This document shows positions 1 to 9,208 of a stretch of DNA of 64,000 bases, one piece after another. Below the pieces are notes generated by a model that was not told the origin of the DNA, did not search any database, and saw only the letters and a program-made list of their open reading frames with translations. Where the stretch lies: NCBI GenBank assembly GCA_012514235.1, contig JAAZAR010000105.1, positions 1-64,000 on the forward strand. Direction: 5' to 3'. Position 1 is the first letter of the stretch; every line of letters starts with the position of its first letter. The position numbers and the translations under genes are program-made. This stretch comes from Actinomycetota bacterium. Lineage in GTDB: Bacteria > Actinomycetota > Thermoleophilia > UBA2241.

Positions 1-1148
1 AGGGCGAGCGCCGGGCGCCGCATCGCCCGCTGCGCCAGCCGCGCGATCCAGGAGATGCGCCCGCTGGTCTGGCCGTCGAGGATCCTGCGGCCCAGGTACG
101 GGACCTTGAGGCGGTCCACGCGGTCCCCCAGCAGGCTCAGCACTGCCGGCAGCAGCGTCAGGGCGGCGAGCACCGCCATGGCCACCACGAGCATGGCCCC
201 GGCGGCGAGGCTGGCGAAGATGTTGGTCGGCACGGCGATCAGGCCGATGAGCGCCAGGATCACCGTGAGCCCGCTGAAGAGCACGGCGCGGCTCGCCGTC
301 CCGCCCGTGACGGTGATCGCGTCAAGGCGGTCGCGCCCGCGCGCCCGTTCCTCGCGGAAGCGCGAGATGATGAACAGCGAGTAGTCGATGCCGGTGGCCA
401 GGCCCATCATGCTGATCATGTTGACGGCGAAGATGGACATGTCGAAGGTCTGGGCCACCAGCGCGGTGAGTGCGACGGCGGCGGTGATGGCGGCCACGGC
501 AAGGCCGATGGGCAGCGCCGCCGCGACGACCGCGCCGAACACGATCAGCAGGATGACCAGGGCGATGGGGACGCCGATACCCTCGCCCTTGCGCAGGTCG
601 CTCTCGGCCGTCTCGCTGAAGTCGCTGTTGATGCTCGCCGTCCCGGTGACGAGCGTGGAGAAGCCCTGCTCGCCGTCCGCCGCATGGACGACGGCGTGCA
701 CCTTGTCGATGTTCCGCTCCGCATCCGTCAGGTCGCCGGCCATCACCAGCGGGAGGATGGCGGTGCGGCCGTCGGCCGAGACGAGCGTCTGGTCGCCGCC
801 CCGCCAGGCGCTGGCTACGCCCTCGACCACGCCGGGGCCCAAGGCGGCGATGTCGCGCTGCAGACCGAGGACGTAGGCGCGAAATACGGGATCTTCGGCG
901 GTCGGGCCGTCCGAACGGACGATCACGACTTCGTTCGCCTTCTGCGGCAGGTCGAGGCGCTCCTCGAGGAGCTCGCGGCCGTGCTGTGAGTCGGGATCGT
1001 TGAGGAAGCTGTACTGGGCGGTCAGGCTGCCGGGGAGGACGAGGAGGATGACGGCGGCGGCGCCGGCGAGGGCCGCCGCCCACAGTCCCAGCGTGAGCCA
1101 GGGCCGGCGCGCCGATCCACGCGCGAGCGCGGTGGTCGAGAGTCTCAT
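1..1148 (-). CDS. MMPL/RND-family transporter, N-terminal part (runs off the left edge)
   Basis: Own translation of the minus strand from ATG at 1148: MRLSTTALARGSARRPWLTLGLWAAALAGAAAVILLVLPGSLTAQYSFLNDPDS...GEGIGVPIALVILLIVFGAVVAAALPIGLAVAAITAAVALTAL...MSIFAVNMISMMGLATGIDYSLFIISRFREERARG; MMPL signature. Absent from the ORF track because it has no stop in the window. Confidence 0.9.
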   Translation of the reverse strand, partial: MRLSTTALARGSARRPWLTLGLWAAALAGAAAVILLVLPGSLTAQYSFLNDPDSQHGRELLEERLDLPQKANEVVIVRSDGPTAEDPVFRAYVLGLQRDIAALGPGVVEGVASAWRGGDQTLVSADGRTAILPLVMAGDLTDAERNIDKVHAVVHAADGEQGFSTLVTGTASINSDFSETAESDLRKGEGIGVPIALVILLIVFGAVVAAALPIGLAVAAITAAVALTALVAQTFDMSIFAVNMISMMGLATGIDYSLFIISRFREERARGRDRLDAITVTGGTASRAVLFSGLTVILALIGLIAVPTNIFASLAAGAMLVVAMAVLAALTLLPAVLSLLGDRVDRLKVPYLGRRILDGQTSGRISWIARLAQRAMRRPALA

Positions 1149-1253
1149 GGCGGTCCTTCGCGACGGGGGCTGCGCGGAGCAAAGCCGGACTGGATTCGTC
1201 TGGTATTGAGAGCTCGTGCCCGCGCCGGGGCGGCGAGAAACGTGCGTGCGTGA

Positions 1254-1300
1254 GCGCGCGAGGGGCGGGGGCTACGGCGTTGCCCCCGCCCCTCGCGCGC
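1254..1300. terminator. perfect 19-bp inverted repeat, 9-nt loop, 3' of the 1337-1714 minus-strand gene
   Basis: gcgcgcgaggggcgggggc tacggcgtt gcccccgcccctcgcgcgc. Confidence 0.7.
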
Positions 1301-1336
1301 TTCCCGTGAGGTGCCGCCCTTCTGGCGGCTACCGGC

Positions 1337-1714
1337 TCAGACCCGCACGTTGCGGTATGTGTCGCCGCCGAACCCGAGCACCAGGAACATGAGCCACGGG
1401 AACAGCCAGAGCAGGATCCCGTAGCCGGCGCCGTGGCCGAAGTTCTCGGAGATGTTGAGCGCCACGACCAGCCAGACGATGATGTTGACGATGGGGATGA
1501 AGAAGAGGATTAGCCACCATCCCGGTCTGCCGGCGACCTTGCAGAGCAGGTACACGTTGTAGAACGGGATGATGATGCCCCAGCCGGGCTTGTTGGCCTT
1601 GGCCAGCATCTTCCACCCGCCGATGATCACGAGGATCGCGACGATGATCTCGATCACGGCCCATGTCCCCGAGAGGCACGTCTCGGTCCAGCTTTCTGCG
1701 ACGATGTACTGCAC
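1337..1714 (-). CDS. DUF5684-like small membrane protein
   Basis: GWGIIIPFYNVYLLCKVAGRPGWWLILFFIPIVNIIVWLVVALNISENFGHGAGYGILLWLFPWLMFLVLGFG. Confidence 0.8.
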   Translation of the reverse strand: MQYIVAESWTETCLSGTWAVIEIIVAILVIIGGWKMLAKANKPGWGIIIPFYNVYLLCKVAGRPGWWLILFFIPIVNIIVWLVVALNISENFGHGAGYGILLWLFPWLMFLVLGFGGDTYRNVRV

Positions 1715-1805
1715 GTGCTCTCCTCCTTGTGGATCGCCGGCGGCACCGGCTCTTGCGCGTTCCAGGTCTGTCAGGTCGTGCCTCGATGCACGCCGGGCAG
1801 TCGAA

Positions 1806-1836
1806 GGGGCCCGGGCTGCGGTGCAGCCCGGGCCCC
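1806..1836. terminator. 14-bp perfect hairpin, 3-nt loop
   Basis: ggggcccgggctgc ggt gcagcccgggcccc, just 3' of the 1863-2924 minus-strand gene. Confidence 0.65.
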
Positions 1837-1862
1837 CGGATCGGTGATGCTGACGTCCGGCC

Positions 1863-2924
1863 TCAGCCCAGCGGCGGCGGCGGAGGCGGCGAGCTCGCCG
1901 GCGGCGCCGGCGGCGGCGTCTGGGGAGCGGAGGCGACGTCCGGAGTGACCGGCGCCTGCGGCGCCGCCGACTCCGGGGTCACCGGCGCTGTCGGAGTGGA
2001 GCCGGTCGGCGTGACCGGCGGCGTGACGGGAGCGGCGGCCGTTGGCGCCACCGGCGCTGCCGGCGGAGCCGGCGGCGCCGCATACGCGCCACCCGGCGGC
2101 GGCGGGGCGGCGCCGAACGCTCCTGCTGCGGCCGGAGAGAGCGCGTCGGACCCCATGTACATGGTTGAGATGTAGCAGATGATGTACGGGAAGACCACTG
2201 CCTCGAAGATGATGAACAAGAGGCCACCAATGATGGATCCGGCGGTCTCCGAAGCGTTGCCCAGGGCCGCCGAGACGATGGCGATGATGATGGCCAAGAC
2301 CCAGATGGCCACCATGAGGAGGATGACCATTCCGAACGTCTTCCACCAGCCCACGCTCTTGACCATCTCGCGGCTACGCAACTGAGCCTCGCCGAACGTC
2401 ATGTTCTTGTCCGCGATGAGGGGGAGTACGTAGAGCCAGATGACCGAGACCCAGAGCATCACCACGATCGCAATGATGGTCCCGAGGATCGGCAGGATAT
2501 TGAGCAATCCGAGAACGATGGCGATGCCGGCCATGACGATCGCGAACATCGCGTACGACTTGAACTTTCGGAATCCACTGAAGAGATCGCCGAAACGGAC
2601 CGGGCGATTCTCCCTTGCAGCGCCGATGACCATCTCGAACAGACCGCCGTAGAAGCACATCCCCACGACCATGAGCACGAAGATTCCTACGACGTACGCG
2701 ATGATGGCCAGAAAGACCATCCCTGCTCCGACCCCGGAGAAGGTGTCACTGCCGGCGCTGAGGCTGAGACCGGCGCCCCCCAGCGCGACACCGGCAATGA
2801 TGGCGAACATGACGCCCGCAATGACGGCGACAATGACGCCGATGACGAGCGCGGCCAGGATCAGCCACAGGACGTCCTTCTTCCAGAGTTCGTAAGCTTT
2901 CGAGAAGACTTCACCGACAGTCAT
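1863..2924 (-). CDS. polytopic membrane protein with Pro/Ala/Thr-rich C-terminal tail
   Basis: Multiple hydrophobic segments followed by PVTPPVTPTGSTPTAPVTPESAAPQAPVTP...PPPPPPLG. Confidence 0.75.
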   Translation of the reverse strand: MTVGEVFSKAYELWKKDVLWLILAALVIGVIVAVIAGVMFAIIAGVALGGAGLSLSAGSDTFSGVGAGMVFLAIIAYVVGIFVLMVVGMCFYGGLFEMVIGAARENRPVRFGDLFSGFRKFKSYAMFAIVMAGIAIVLGLLNILPILGTIIAIVVMLWVSVIWLYVLPLIADKNMTFGEAQLRSREMVKSVGWWKTFGMVILLMVAIWVLAIIIAIVSAALGNASETAGSIIGGLLFIIFEAVVFPYIICYISTMYMGSDALSPAAAGAFGAAPPPPGGAYAAPPAPPAAPVAPTAAAPVTPPVTPTGSTPTAPVTPESAAPQAPVTPDVASAPQTPPPAPPASSPPPPPPLG

Positions 2925-3168
2925 AGCCTCTTCCTCCTGTGCCCGTACGTCTCGGCAGACGCTGAAATGGAGTTCCGCGACTCATGCGCACCTCCTGCCT
3001 GACCGTCTTATCGGCACTGCCGGTCTGAACCTGCACCTGCCGAAGCCATCCGCGAGAGGCATGCACGTCCACTTTGCTCAAGAATCGCTCGTTGACGGCG
3101 CGTCGGGGCGGCGTAGGGTGAAGGAGGTCCGCTCGCAGGCATCCGCGGCGCGCCAAGAAGGGGGCACC

Positions 3169-3993
3169 ATGCAGACGGAAGACGGCACGGGCAAGGGCGG
3201 CGGGGAGGCCGGCGCCTCTCGCTGTCGCCGATTCGAGGGCAAGGTCGCGCTCATCACCGGCGGCGCATCGGGCATCGGGCTGGCGACGGCGGGGCGGCTG
3301 CTCGAAGAGGGAGCCGCCGTCGTCATCGCCGACCTGGACAGCGAGGCGGCGCAGGCCGCAGCGGCCGAGCTGAAGGACCGCGGCCTCCCGGACGTCGCCG
3401 CGCGGCGCTGCGACGTGACGCGCGGGGCGGAGGTGGAGGCGCTCGTGGCCTGGATCCTCTCGGAGCACGAGCGCCTGGACGTGCTCTTCAACAACGCCGG
3501 CATCTACGAGCCCGGCGAGGTCCACGAGATCGACGAGGAGGCGTGGGACCGGCAGATCGGCGTCAACCTCAGGTCCGTCTACCTCGTCTCTCATCACGTC
3601 GTGCCGGTGATGCTGGAGCAGGGCGGCGGCGCCATCGTGAACAACGCCTCCGTCGCCGCCCTCGTCGGCGACTTCAAGAGCGCCGCCTACTGCACCGGCA
3701 AGGGCGGCGTGGGCATGCTCACCCGGGCGATGGCGCTCGACTACGCGAAGCGGGGCATCCGCGTCAACGCGATCTGCTGCGGCGAGATCGACACGCCGCT
3801 CTTCGTGAGAGAGTCGTACCAGATCGGCCTGACGCCGGAGTCGTACCGCGAGATCCTCTACGAGGCGCACCCCGTCGGCCGCATCGGCCTGCCCTCCGAG
3901 GCGGCCGCCGCGGTCGCGTACCTGGCCAGCGACGACGCGAGCTTCCTGACCGGCGTGCTCCTGCCGGTCGACGGCGGCTACAGCGCAGTGTGA
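3169..3993 (+). CDS. SDR-family NAD(P)-dependent oxidoreductase
   Basis: GKVALITGGASGIGLATAGRLLEEGA...LFNNAGIYEPGE...YCTGKGGVGMLTRAMALDYAKRGIRVNAICCGEIDTPL; ATG at 3169 with RBS. Confidence 0.9.
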   Translation: MQTEDGTGKGGGEAGASRCRRFEGKVALITGGASGIGLATAGRLLEEGAAVVIADLDSEAAQAAAAELKDRGLPDVAARRCDVTRGAEVEALVAWILSEHERLDVLFNNAGIYEPGEVHEIDEEAWDRQIGVNLRSVYLVSHHVVPVMLEQGGGAIVNNASVAALVGDFKSAAYCTGKGGVGMLTRAMALDYAKRGIRVNAICCGEIDTPLFVRESYQIGLTPESYREILYEAHPVGRIGLPSEAAAAVAYLASDDASFLTGVLLPVDGGYSAV

Positions 3994-4003
3994 AGGAGAG
4001 ACC

Positions 4004-4783
4004 ATGCGTGGACTGGAAGGCAAGGCGGCCCTCGTCACCGGCGGCTCCTCGGGCCTCGGCGAGGCGATCGTCCTCCGCTTCGCGGAGGAGGGCGTGAGCG
4101 TGGCGGTCGGCGGCCGCGACGCGGCGAAGACGCAGGCGGTCGCCGACCGGGCGGCCGCCCTCGCGCGCGAGCACGCACACGCCGCCGACTTCGCGGTCGC
4201 CCTGGGCGACGTCTCCGCCGTCGCCGACTGCGACCGGATCGTCGCCGAGGCCGTCGCGCGCTTCGGCCGCCTCGACATCCTCGTCAACTCGGCCGGGATC
4301 TGGATCGAGAAGCCCACCACCGAGATGAGCGAGGAGGAGTACGACCGCCTCATGGGCGTCAACCTCAAGGGCACGTACTTCATGTGCCGGGCGGCGTTGC
4401 GGCACATGACGGCGCGCGGGACCGGCGTCATCGTCAACCTCGCCAGCGATTCGGGGATCCACGGCGAGCCCAATGCCGCCGCCTACTCCGCCTCCAAGGC
4501 GGGCGTGGTGATGATGACCCGGGCGATGGCTATCGACCACGGCCCGCAGGGGGTGCGCGTGGTCAGTGTGAGCCCGGCGATCTTCGACACGCCGATGCTG
4601 GCCAAGGCGATCGCCGACGCCCCGGACCCGGAGGCGTACGCCGAGGGACAGGACGAGGGGTACCCGCTGGGGCGCATCGGACGGCCGGAGGAGCTGGCCG
4701 CCACGGTCGCGTTCCTCGCCAGCGACGAGGCGAGCTTCGTCACTGGCCGGACCGTGGTGGTCGACGGCGGCGTCACCGCCTGA
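4004..4783 (+). CDS. SDR-family oxidoreductase (tandem with the previous gene)
   Basis: GKAALVTGGSSGLGEAIVLRFAEEG...ILVNSAGIW...YSASKAGVVMMTRAMAIDHGPQGVRVVSVSPA. Confidence 0.9.
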   Translation: MRGLEGKAALVTGGSSGLGEAIVLRFAEEGVSVAVGGRDAAKTQAVADRAAALAREHAHAADFAVALGDVSAVADCDRIVAEAVARFGRLDILVNSAGIWIEKPTTEMSEEEYDRLMGVNLKGTYFMCRAALRHMTARGTGVIVNLASDSGIHGEPNAAAYSASKAGVVMMTRAMAIDHGPQGVRVVSVSPAIFDTPMLAKAIADAPDPEAYAEGQDEGYPLGRIGRPEELAATVAFLASDEASFVTGRTVVVDGGVTA

Positions 4784-4803
4784 CGGGGACCCTCGCCGTC
4801 CGG

Positions 4804-5856
4804 CTAGTCCGCCGCGGCCGCCAGGTCGATCTCGTCGAGAAGCTCCGCCTTGCGCGCGTCCGGCAGCAGAGAAGCCGTGATGGAGTTGCGCGCCAGCTGG
4901 GCCAGGTCGGCGAGACTCAGGCCCAGCGCCTTCTGCGCCGCCACGTAGTTCTGCAGCAGGTAGCCGTCGAAGTACGCCGGGTCGTCCGAGTTCACGGTCA
5001 CCAGCAGGCCAGCGTCGAGGAGTCTCTTGAGCGGGTGCCGCGTGAGGTCCGGGGTCACCTGGAGCTGGAGGTTGCTGAGCGGGCACATGGTGAGCGCGAT
5101 GCCGGCCTCGGCGAGACGCCGCTGCAGCGCCGGGTCGTGGATGGCGGCCACTCCGTGGTCGACGCGTCGCACCTTGAGCACGTCGAGCGCCTCGGCGATG
5201 TACTCGGGCGGGCCCTCCTCGCCGGCGTGCGCGACGGCGACCAGGCCCGCCTCCCGCGCCCTCTCGTACACCTCGGCGAACTGCCCCGGCGGGTGACCCA
5301 CTTCGGCCGAATCCAGCCCGATCCCCGCGATGACGTCGCGGTGGGGAAGGGCGAGCTCCAGCATCTCCATGGCCTCCGCGGGCGGACGGTCGCGCAGGAA
5401 GCACATGATGAGGCGCCAGCTCACGCCGTGCTCGGTCTCGCCCTCGCGGAGCGCCCGGGTGATGCCGCCGACGATGTCGTCGAAGGGGACGCCGCGCGGA
5501 ACGTGGCTCTGGGGGTCGAAGGACACCTCGACGTGGCGGGCGCCGTCCGCCGCCACGCGCCGCAGGTACGCCGCCGTGAGATCGTGGAAGTCCTGCTCGG
5601 TGACGAGCACGTCCAGCACCGCGTAGTAGAGGTCGAGGAAGTCCTGCAGGTCCTTGAACCGGTACCTGGCCCGGCACTCCTCCGCGGTGGAGCACGGCAG
5701 GTCCACGCCGTTGCGGCGTGCCAGCTCGAGCAGCATCTCAGGTTCGAGCGTCCCCTCGATGTGGAGGTGCAGCTCCGCCTTGGGGAGCCGGCGGATGAAC
5801 CCGGCGACGGCGACGTCCTCGCCGGTGGGTGTCCTGAGATCGCTGGTGCCTGACAC
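4804..5856 (-). CDS. adenosine deaminase family protein
   Basis: LPKAELHLHIEGTLEPEMLLELARRNG...VAVAHAGEEGPPEYI...RVDHGVAAIHDPALQRRLAEAGIALTMCPLSNLQLQVTPDLTRHPLKRLLDAGLLVTVNSDDPAYF; GTG start at 5856 preceded by GAAGGAGG. Confidence 0.92.
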   Translation of the reverse strand: MSGTSDLRTPTGEDVAVAGFIRRLPKAELHLHIEGTLEPEMLLELARRNGVDLPCSTAEECRARYRFKDLQDFLDLYYAVLDVLVTEQDFHDLTAAYLRRVAADGARHVEVSFDPQSHVPRGVPFDDIVGGITRALREGETEHGVSWRLIMCFLRDRPPAEAMEMLELALPHRDVIAGIGLDSAEVGHPPGQFAEVYERAREAGLVAVAHAGEEGPPEYIAEALDVLKVRRVDHGVAAIHDPALQRRLAEAGIALTMCPLSNLQLQVTPDLTRHPLKRLLDAGLLVTVNSDDPAYFDGYLLQNYVAAQKALGLSLADLAQLARNSITASLLPDARKAELLDEIDLAAAAD

Positions 5857-6023
5857 GCGTCCTCCTTCGGCGTTCGCTGGCGTCGGTTGGGGGGCTTGTA
5901 CCCACCCGGGCGTGAAGCGGCACGCCTCTGCGCGCAAAGGCGAGGGAGGGTGCGGGATGGGCCGTCCTCCACCGCGGCCGCGCGGCTGCTGCGCGCCGGG
6001 GTCGTACCCTGTAGAGTCAGTAT

Positions 6024-7376
6024 ATGGATCGCGAGCACGTCATCTACTCGTGGAGCCGGCAGGGAGGCCTCGACCCGCTCGAGGTGACCGGCGGTGAGGG
6101 ATGCTGGTTCACCGACGCCGCCGGGCACCGGTACCTGGACTTCGCCTCCCAGGTGATGAACCTGAACCTCGGCCATCGGCACCCGCGTCTGGTCGAGGCG
6201 CTGCGGCGCCAGGCGGAGACGCTGTACGGCCTGGCGCCCTCCTTCGCCAGCGCCCCGCGATCCGAACTCGCCCGACTCGTCGCCGAGGTGACACCGGGCG
6301 ACCTGGGTCTGACGCTGTTCACCACGGGTGGCGCCGAGGCCAACGAGAACGCGGTCAAGCTGGCCCGCTGGGTGACCGGACGCCACAAGGTGGTCGCCCG
6401 GTACCGCAGCTACCACGGCGCGACCGCCGGCGCCGCCAGTCTCACCGGCGACCCCCGGCGCTGGCCGTCCGAGCCCGCCGTGCCGGGCGTCGTGAGGATG
6501 CTCGACGTGTATCCGTACCGCTGCCCGGCGGGCCATCACTACGACGTGTCCGGCGCCGACGCCCTCGACCCGGCCGCCGGCCACGCAGGACAGTGCGCCA
6601 TCGCGGCCGGCGGTCCTCACCTTGAGGATATCCTGCGCTTCGAGGGACCTGAGTCGGTCGCCGCCGTGATCCTCGAGAGTGTCCCCGGAGCCAATGGGGT
6701 GCTGGTGCCGCCGCCCGGCTACCTCGCGGCGATCCGGGAGGTCTGCGACCGATACGGCGTCCTTTTCATCCTCGACGAGGTCATGACGGGATTCGGGCGA
6801 ACTGGCCGCTGGTTCGCCTGCGAGCACTGGGACGTCACGCCGGACATCATGACGCTGGCCAAGGGTATGTCGGGAGGAGCGGTGCCGCTGGGGGCGATGG
6901 TCGTGAGCGAGAAGCTGCGGCCGTGGCTGGAGGAGCACGAGTTCGCCAGCGGACTGACGGCGTGCGGTCATCCGCTCGCCTGCGCCGCCGGCGTCGCGAC
7001 CATCGCGGCGCTGCGGGACGAGCGCCTGGTGGAGAACGCGGCCGCCGTCGGCGAGGTCCTGAGGGAGGGCATGCTGGATCTCGCCGACGACCACCGGTCG
7101 GTCGGCGAGGTCAGGGGGCTGGGCCTGCTGTGGGGCATCGAGCTGGTGCGCGACGGTCAGACGCGCGAGCCGCTGGTGCCGTACGCCGCCACAGGAGAGG
7201 CCGCGGAGCCGATGGCGGCCCTCAGGAGGGCCGCCCTGGACCGCGGCCTCCACGTGTACACGCACGGCAACGTGCTGCTGGTCGCGCCGCCCCTGATCGT
7301 CGGGCGCGACGAGATCGCCACCGGGCTCGACATCCTGGACGACGTGCTCGCCCTGGCGGACGGACTCGCGGACTGA
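6024..7376 (+). CDS. class III PLP-dependent aminotransferase
   Basis: FTTGGAEANENAVKLAR...GVLFILDEVMTGFGRTGRWFACEHWDVTPDIMTLAKGMSGGAVPLGAMVVSEKL. Confidence 0.92.
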   Translation: MDREHVIYSWSRQGGLDPLEVTGGEGCWFTDAAGHRYLDFASQVMNLNLGHRHPRLVEALRRQAETLYGLAPSFASAPRSELARLVAEVTPGDLGLTLFTTGGAEANENAVKLARWVTGRHKVVARYRSYHGATAGAASLTGDPRRWPSEPAVPGVVRMLDVYPYRCPAGHHYDVSGADALDPAAGHAGQCAIAAGGPHLEDILRFEGPESVAAVILESVPGANGVLVPPPGYLAAIREVCDRYGVLFILDEVMTGFGRTGRWFACEHWDVTPDIMTLAKGMSGGAVPLGAMVVSEKLRPWLEEHEFASGLTACGHPLACAAGVATIAALRDERLVENAAAVGEVLREGMLDLADDHRSVGEVRGLGLLWGIELVRDGQTREPLVPYAATGEAAEPMAALRRAALDRGLHVYTHGNVLLVAPPLIVGRDEIATGLDILDDVLALADGLAD

Positions 7377-7379
7377 GGG

Positions 7380-8204
7380 TCAGCTCAGCCCGAGCAGGGC
7401 GCGCGCCTGTGCCGGCGTCGCCACCGGCCGTTCGATCTCGCCTGCGAGCCTGACGGCGCGTTCCACGAGCTGGGCGTTGCCTGTGGCGAGCTGGCCGCGG
7501 CGGTAGTAGATGGTGTCCTCGAGCCCGACGCGCACGTGTCCGCCCATGACGAGGGCGAGCATGGCCATCGGGGTCTGCGCACGGCCGGCGCCGATGACCG
7601 ACCACGTCGAGCCCTCCGGCAGCATGGCGACCGCGTCCACCAGGGTCTGCGCGGTACCCGGCATCCCGTACCGGGTCCCCGTGACGAACTGGAAGTGGAG
7701 CGGCGCCGGGATCCTGCCTTCGGCATGGAAGCGCAGCGCGGTCCGGATCATCTCGTGCGTGAAGCACTCGAGCTCGAGTTTCACCCCGCGCACCCGCGCC
7801 TCGTCAGCCAGCTTCTCGAGGAACTCGGGTCCGTTGCAGAACACGCCGGCCTCCATGCGGATGGTGCCGGCGTCGAAGCTCGCCATCTCGGGCCGCAGCG
7901 AGAGCGGTGCGATGCGCTCCTCGGTGGGCAGGTTCCTGCCCGGGATGCCGCTCGTTGTGAGGCAGAGGATGGCGTCCGTCTCTGCCCGCAGCACGGTGGT
8001 CACCCGGCGAAAGGCGTCCATGTCCTGGGCGCCTCGCCCCTCCGCGTCCCGCACGTGGACGTGGAGGATCGCCGCCCCGGCACGCCAGGCGGCGATCCCC
8101 TCCCGGGCGATCTCGTCGGGCGTGATCGGGATGGCCGGCGTCTGCTCCTTGCCGATGCGCGAGCCGGTGAGCGCGGCGGTGATGATGACCGGCGGCGGAC
8201 GCAC
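7380..8204 (-). CDS. BKACE family (DUF849) beta-keto acid cleavage enzyme
   Basis: VIITAALTGSRIGKEQTPAIPITPDEIAREGIAAWRAGAAILHVHVRDAEG...FQFVTGTRYGMPGT...GGHVRVGLEDTIYYRRGQLATGNAQLVERAVRLAGEIERPVATPAQAR. Confidence 0.9.
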   Translation of the reverse strand: MRPPPVIITAALTGSRIGKEQTPAIPITPDEIAREGIAAWRAGAAILHVHVRDAEGRGAQDMDAFRRVTTVLRAETDAILCLTTSGIPGRNLPTEERIAPLSLRPEMASFDAGTIRMEAGVFCNGPEFLEKLADEARVRGVKLELECFTHEMIRTALRFHAEGRIPAPLHFQFVTGTRYGMPGTAQTLVDAVAMLPEGSTWSVIGAGRAQTPMAMLALVMGGHVRVGLEDTIYYRRGQLATGNAQLVERAVRLAGEIERPVATPAQARALLGLS

Positions 8205-8212
8205 GGCGCGGG

Positions 8213-8695
8213 TCAGCGCAGAGGGTGGCGCATGAGGTGCAGCGTCTCCGCGAGCGAAGCCGCGTCAATGGCGGGGCCGGGCGACCTGTGGCCGGCCTCC
8301 CGGGTCCGCGCGACGATGCTCTCGCCGTCCAGAGGGACGAGCTCGGCGCCGAGGCGCGAGAGGAACAGCTCCACGTCCTTCGCGCCGTCGTCTAGAGGTG
8401 CGCCGAGCAGGGGGAGCTTGAGCTCGGCCGCCGTCTCCAGCGCCCAGCGCACCCAGTCGTCGTCCAGCGTGCGCGCTCCGTAGAGGCACAGCAGACTCGT
8501 GCAGCGCCGGAGACGGGTGAGCAGGCTCGCCCGCACGATCTCGCCGCGCACGGTGGCGAAGGGTTCGCTCGTGAGCCCCTGGTCGAGCGTGAGGCCGCCG
8601 GCGGCGTAGAGACGAGCCGTCACAGGGCGTGCGAGAACGAGATCGCCCGCGGCGACCGTGAGGAACACCCGCTGTCGTCGTGCTTCCTTCCGCAC
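8213..8695 (-). CDS. TIR-like (MTH538/ThsB-type) domain protein, putative
   Basis: QRVFLTVAAGDL...LLTRLRRCTSLLCLYGARTLDDDWVRWALETAAELKLPLLGAPLDD; GTG start with GGGAG RBS. Confidence 0.5.
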   Translation of the reverse strand: MRKEARRQRVFLTVAAGDLVLARPVTARLYAAGGLTLDQGLTSEPFATVRGEIVRASLLTRLRRCTSLLCLYGARTLDDDWVRWALETAAELKLPLLGAPLDDGAKDVELFLSRLGAELVPLDGESIVARTREAGHRSPGPAIDAASLAETLHLMRHPLR

Positions 8696-9208
8696 TGAGC
8701 TCCCTCTGGGGCTCCGTTGCCGTCACTGTATCGGCATGTTCTTCGCCGACCTGCAGGAACCTGTGTTGCCGGGACGGACATTGGGTCGAGGGCGTGCGCA
8801 GAGGGTGCGCTCACGCGGCTCCCGGAGCGAGGACGCCGAAGAAGCGGCGGACGGGCCGGGGCAGGGAGAGCGCGAGGATCGCGACGCCGACGGTGCCGAA
8901 GATCACCTGCAGGGGCGGTGGGTGCCTTCTGCAGTCTCCATGGGCGACTCCTCTGGGCGGGCGACTGTGCGGGCGCGAACACTCTAACCCGTCCCGGTGC
9001 CGTCGGACATCGGGACGACCGAAGGGGTCATGTGGGGACCCGGCCTCCATGCTGAAACGGTCACGACGCGCCCGCCACCCGCGGGCGGTCGCTCGACCGC
9101 CGATACCCGGGGACGTAGCGCCGCATACCGGGTGGTGTATGTCCCTGCGACCTATTAGAGTATTTGACAACACCAGACACTCTATCGTCGAACAGGAAAA
9201 GGAGTCGT

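Noticed and set aside
322-1182. 286-aa minus-strand ORF at the left edge
   Set aside because: Arg/Pro-rich off-frame translation; the real gene is the MMPL frame from 1148 that the track omits.
8811-8960. Possible single-TM small protein (QVIFGTVGVAILALSLPRPVRRFFGVLAPGAA) on the minus strand
   Set aside because: Membrane-like segment is suggestive but I cannot fix a start codon with a ribosome-binding site; left uncalled.
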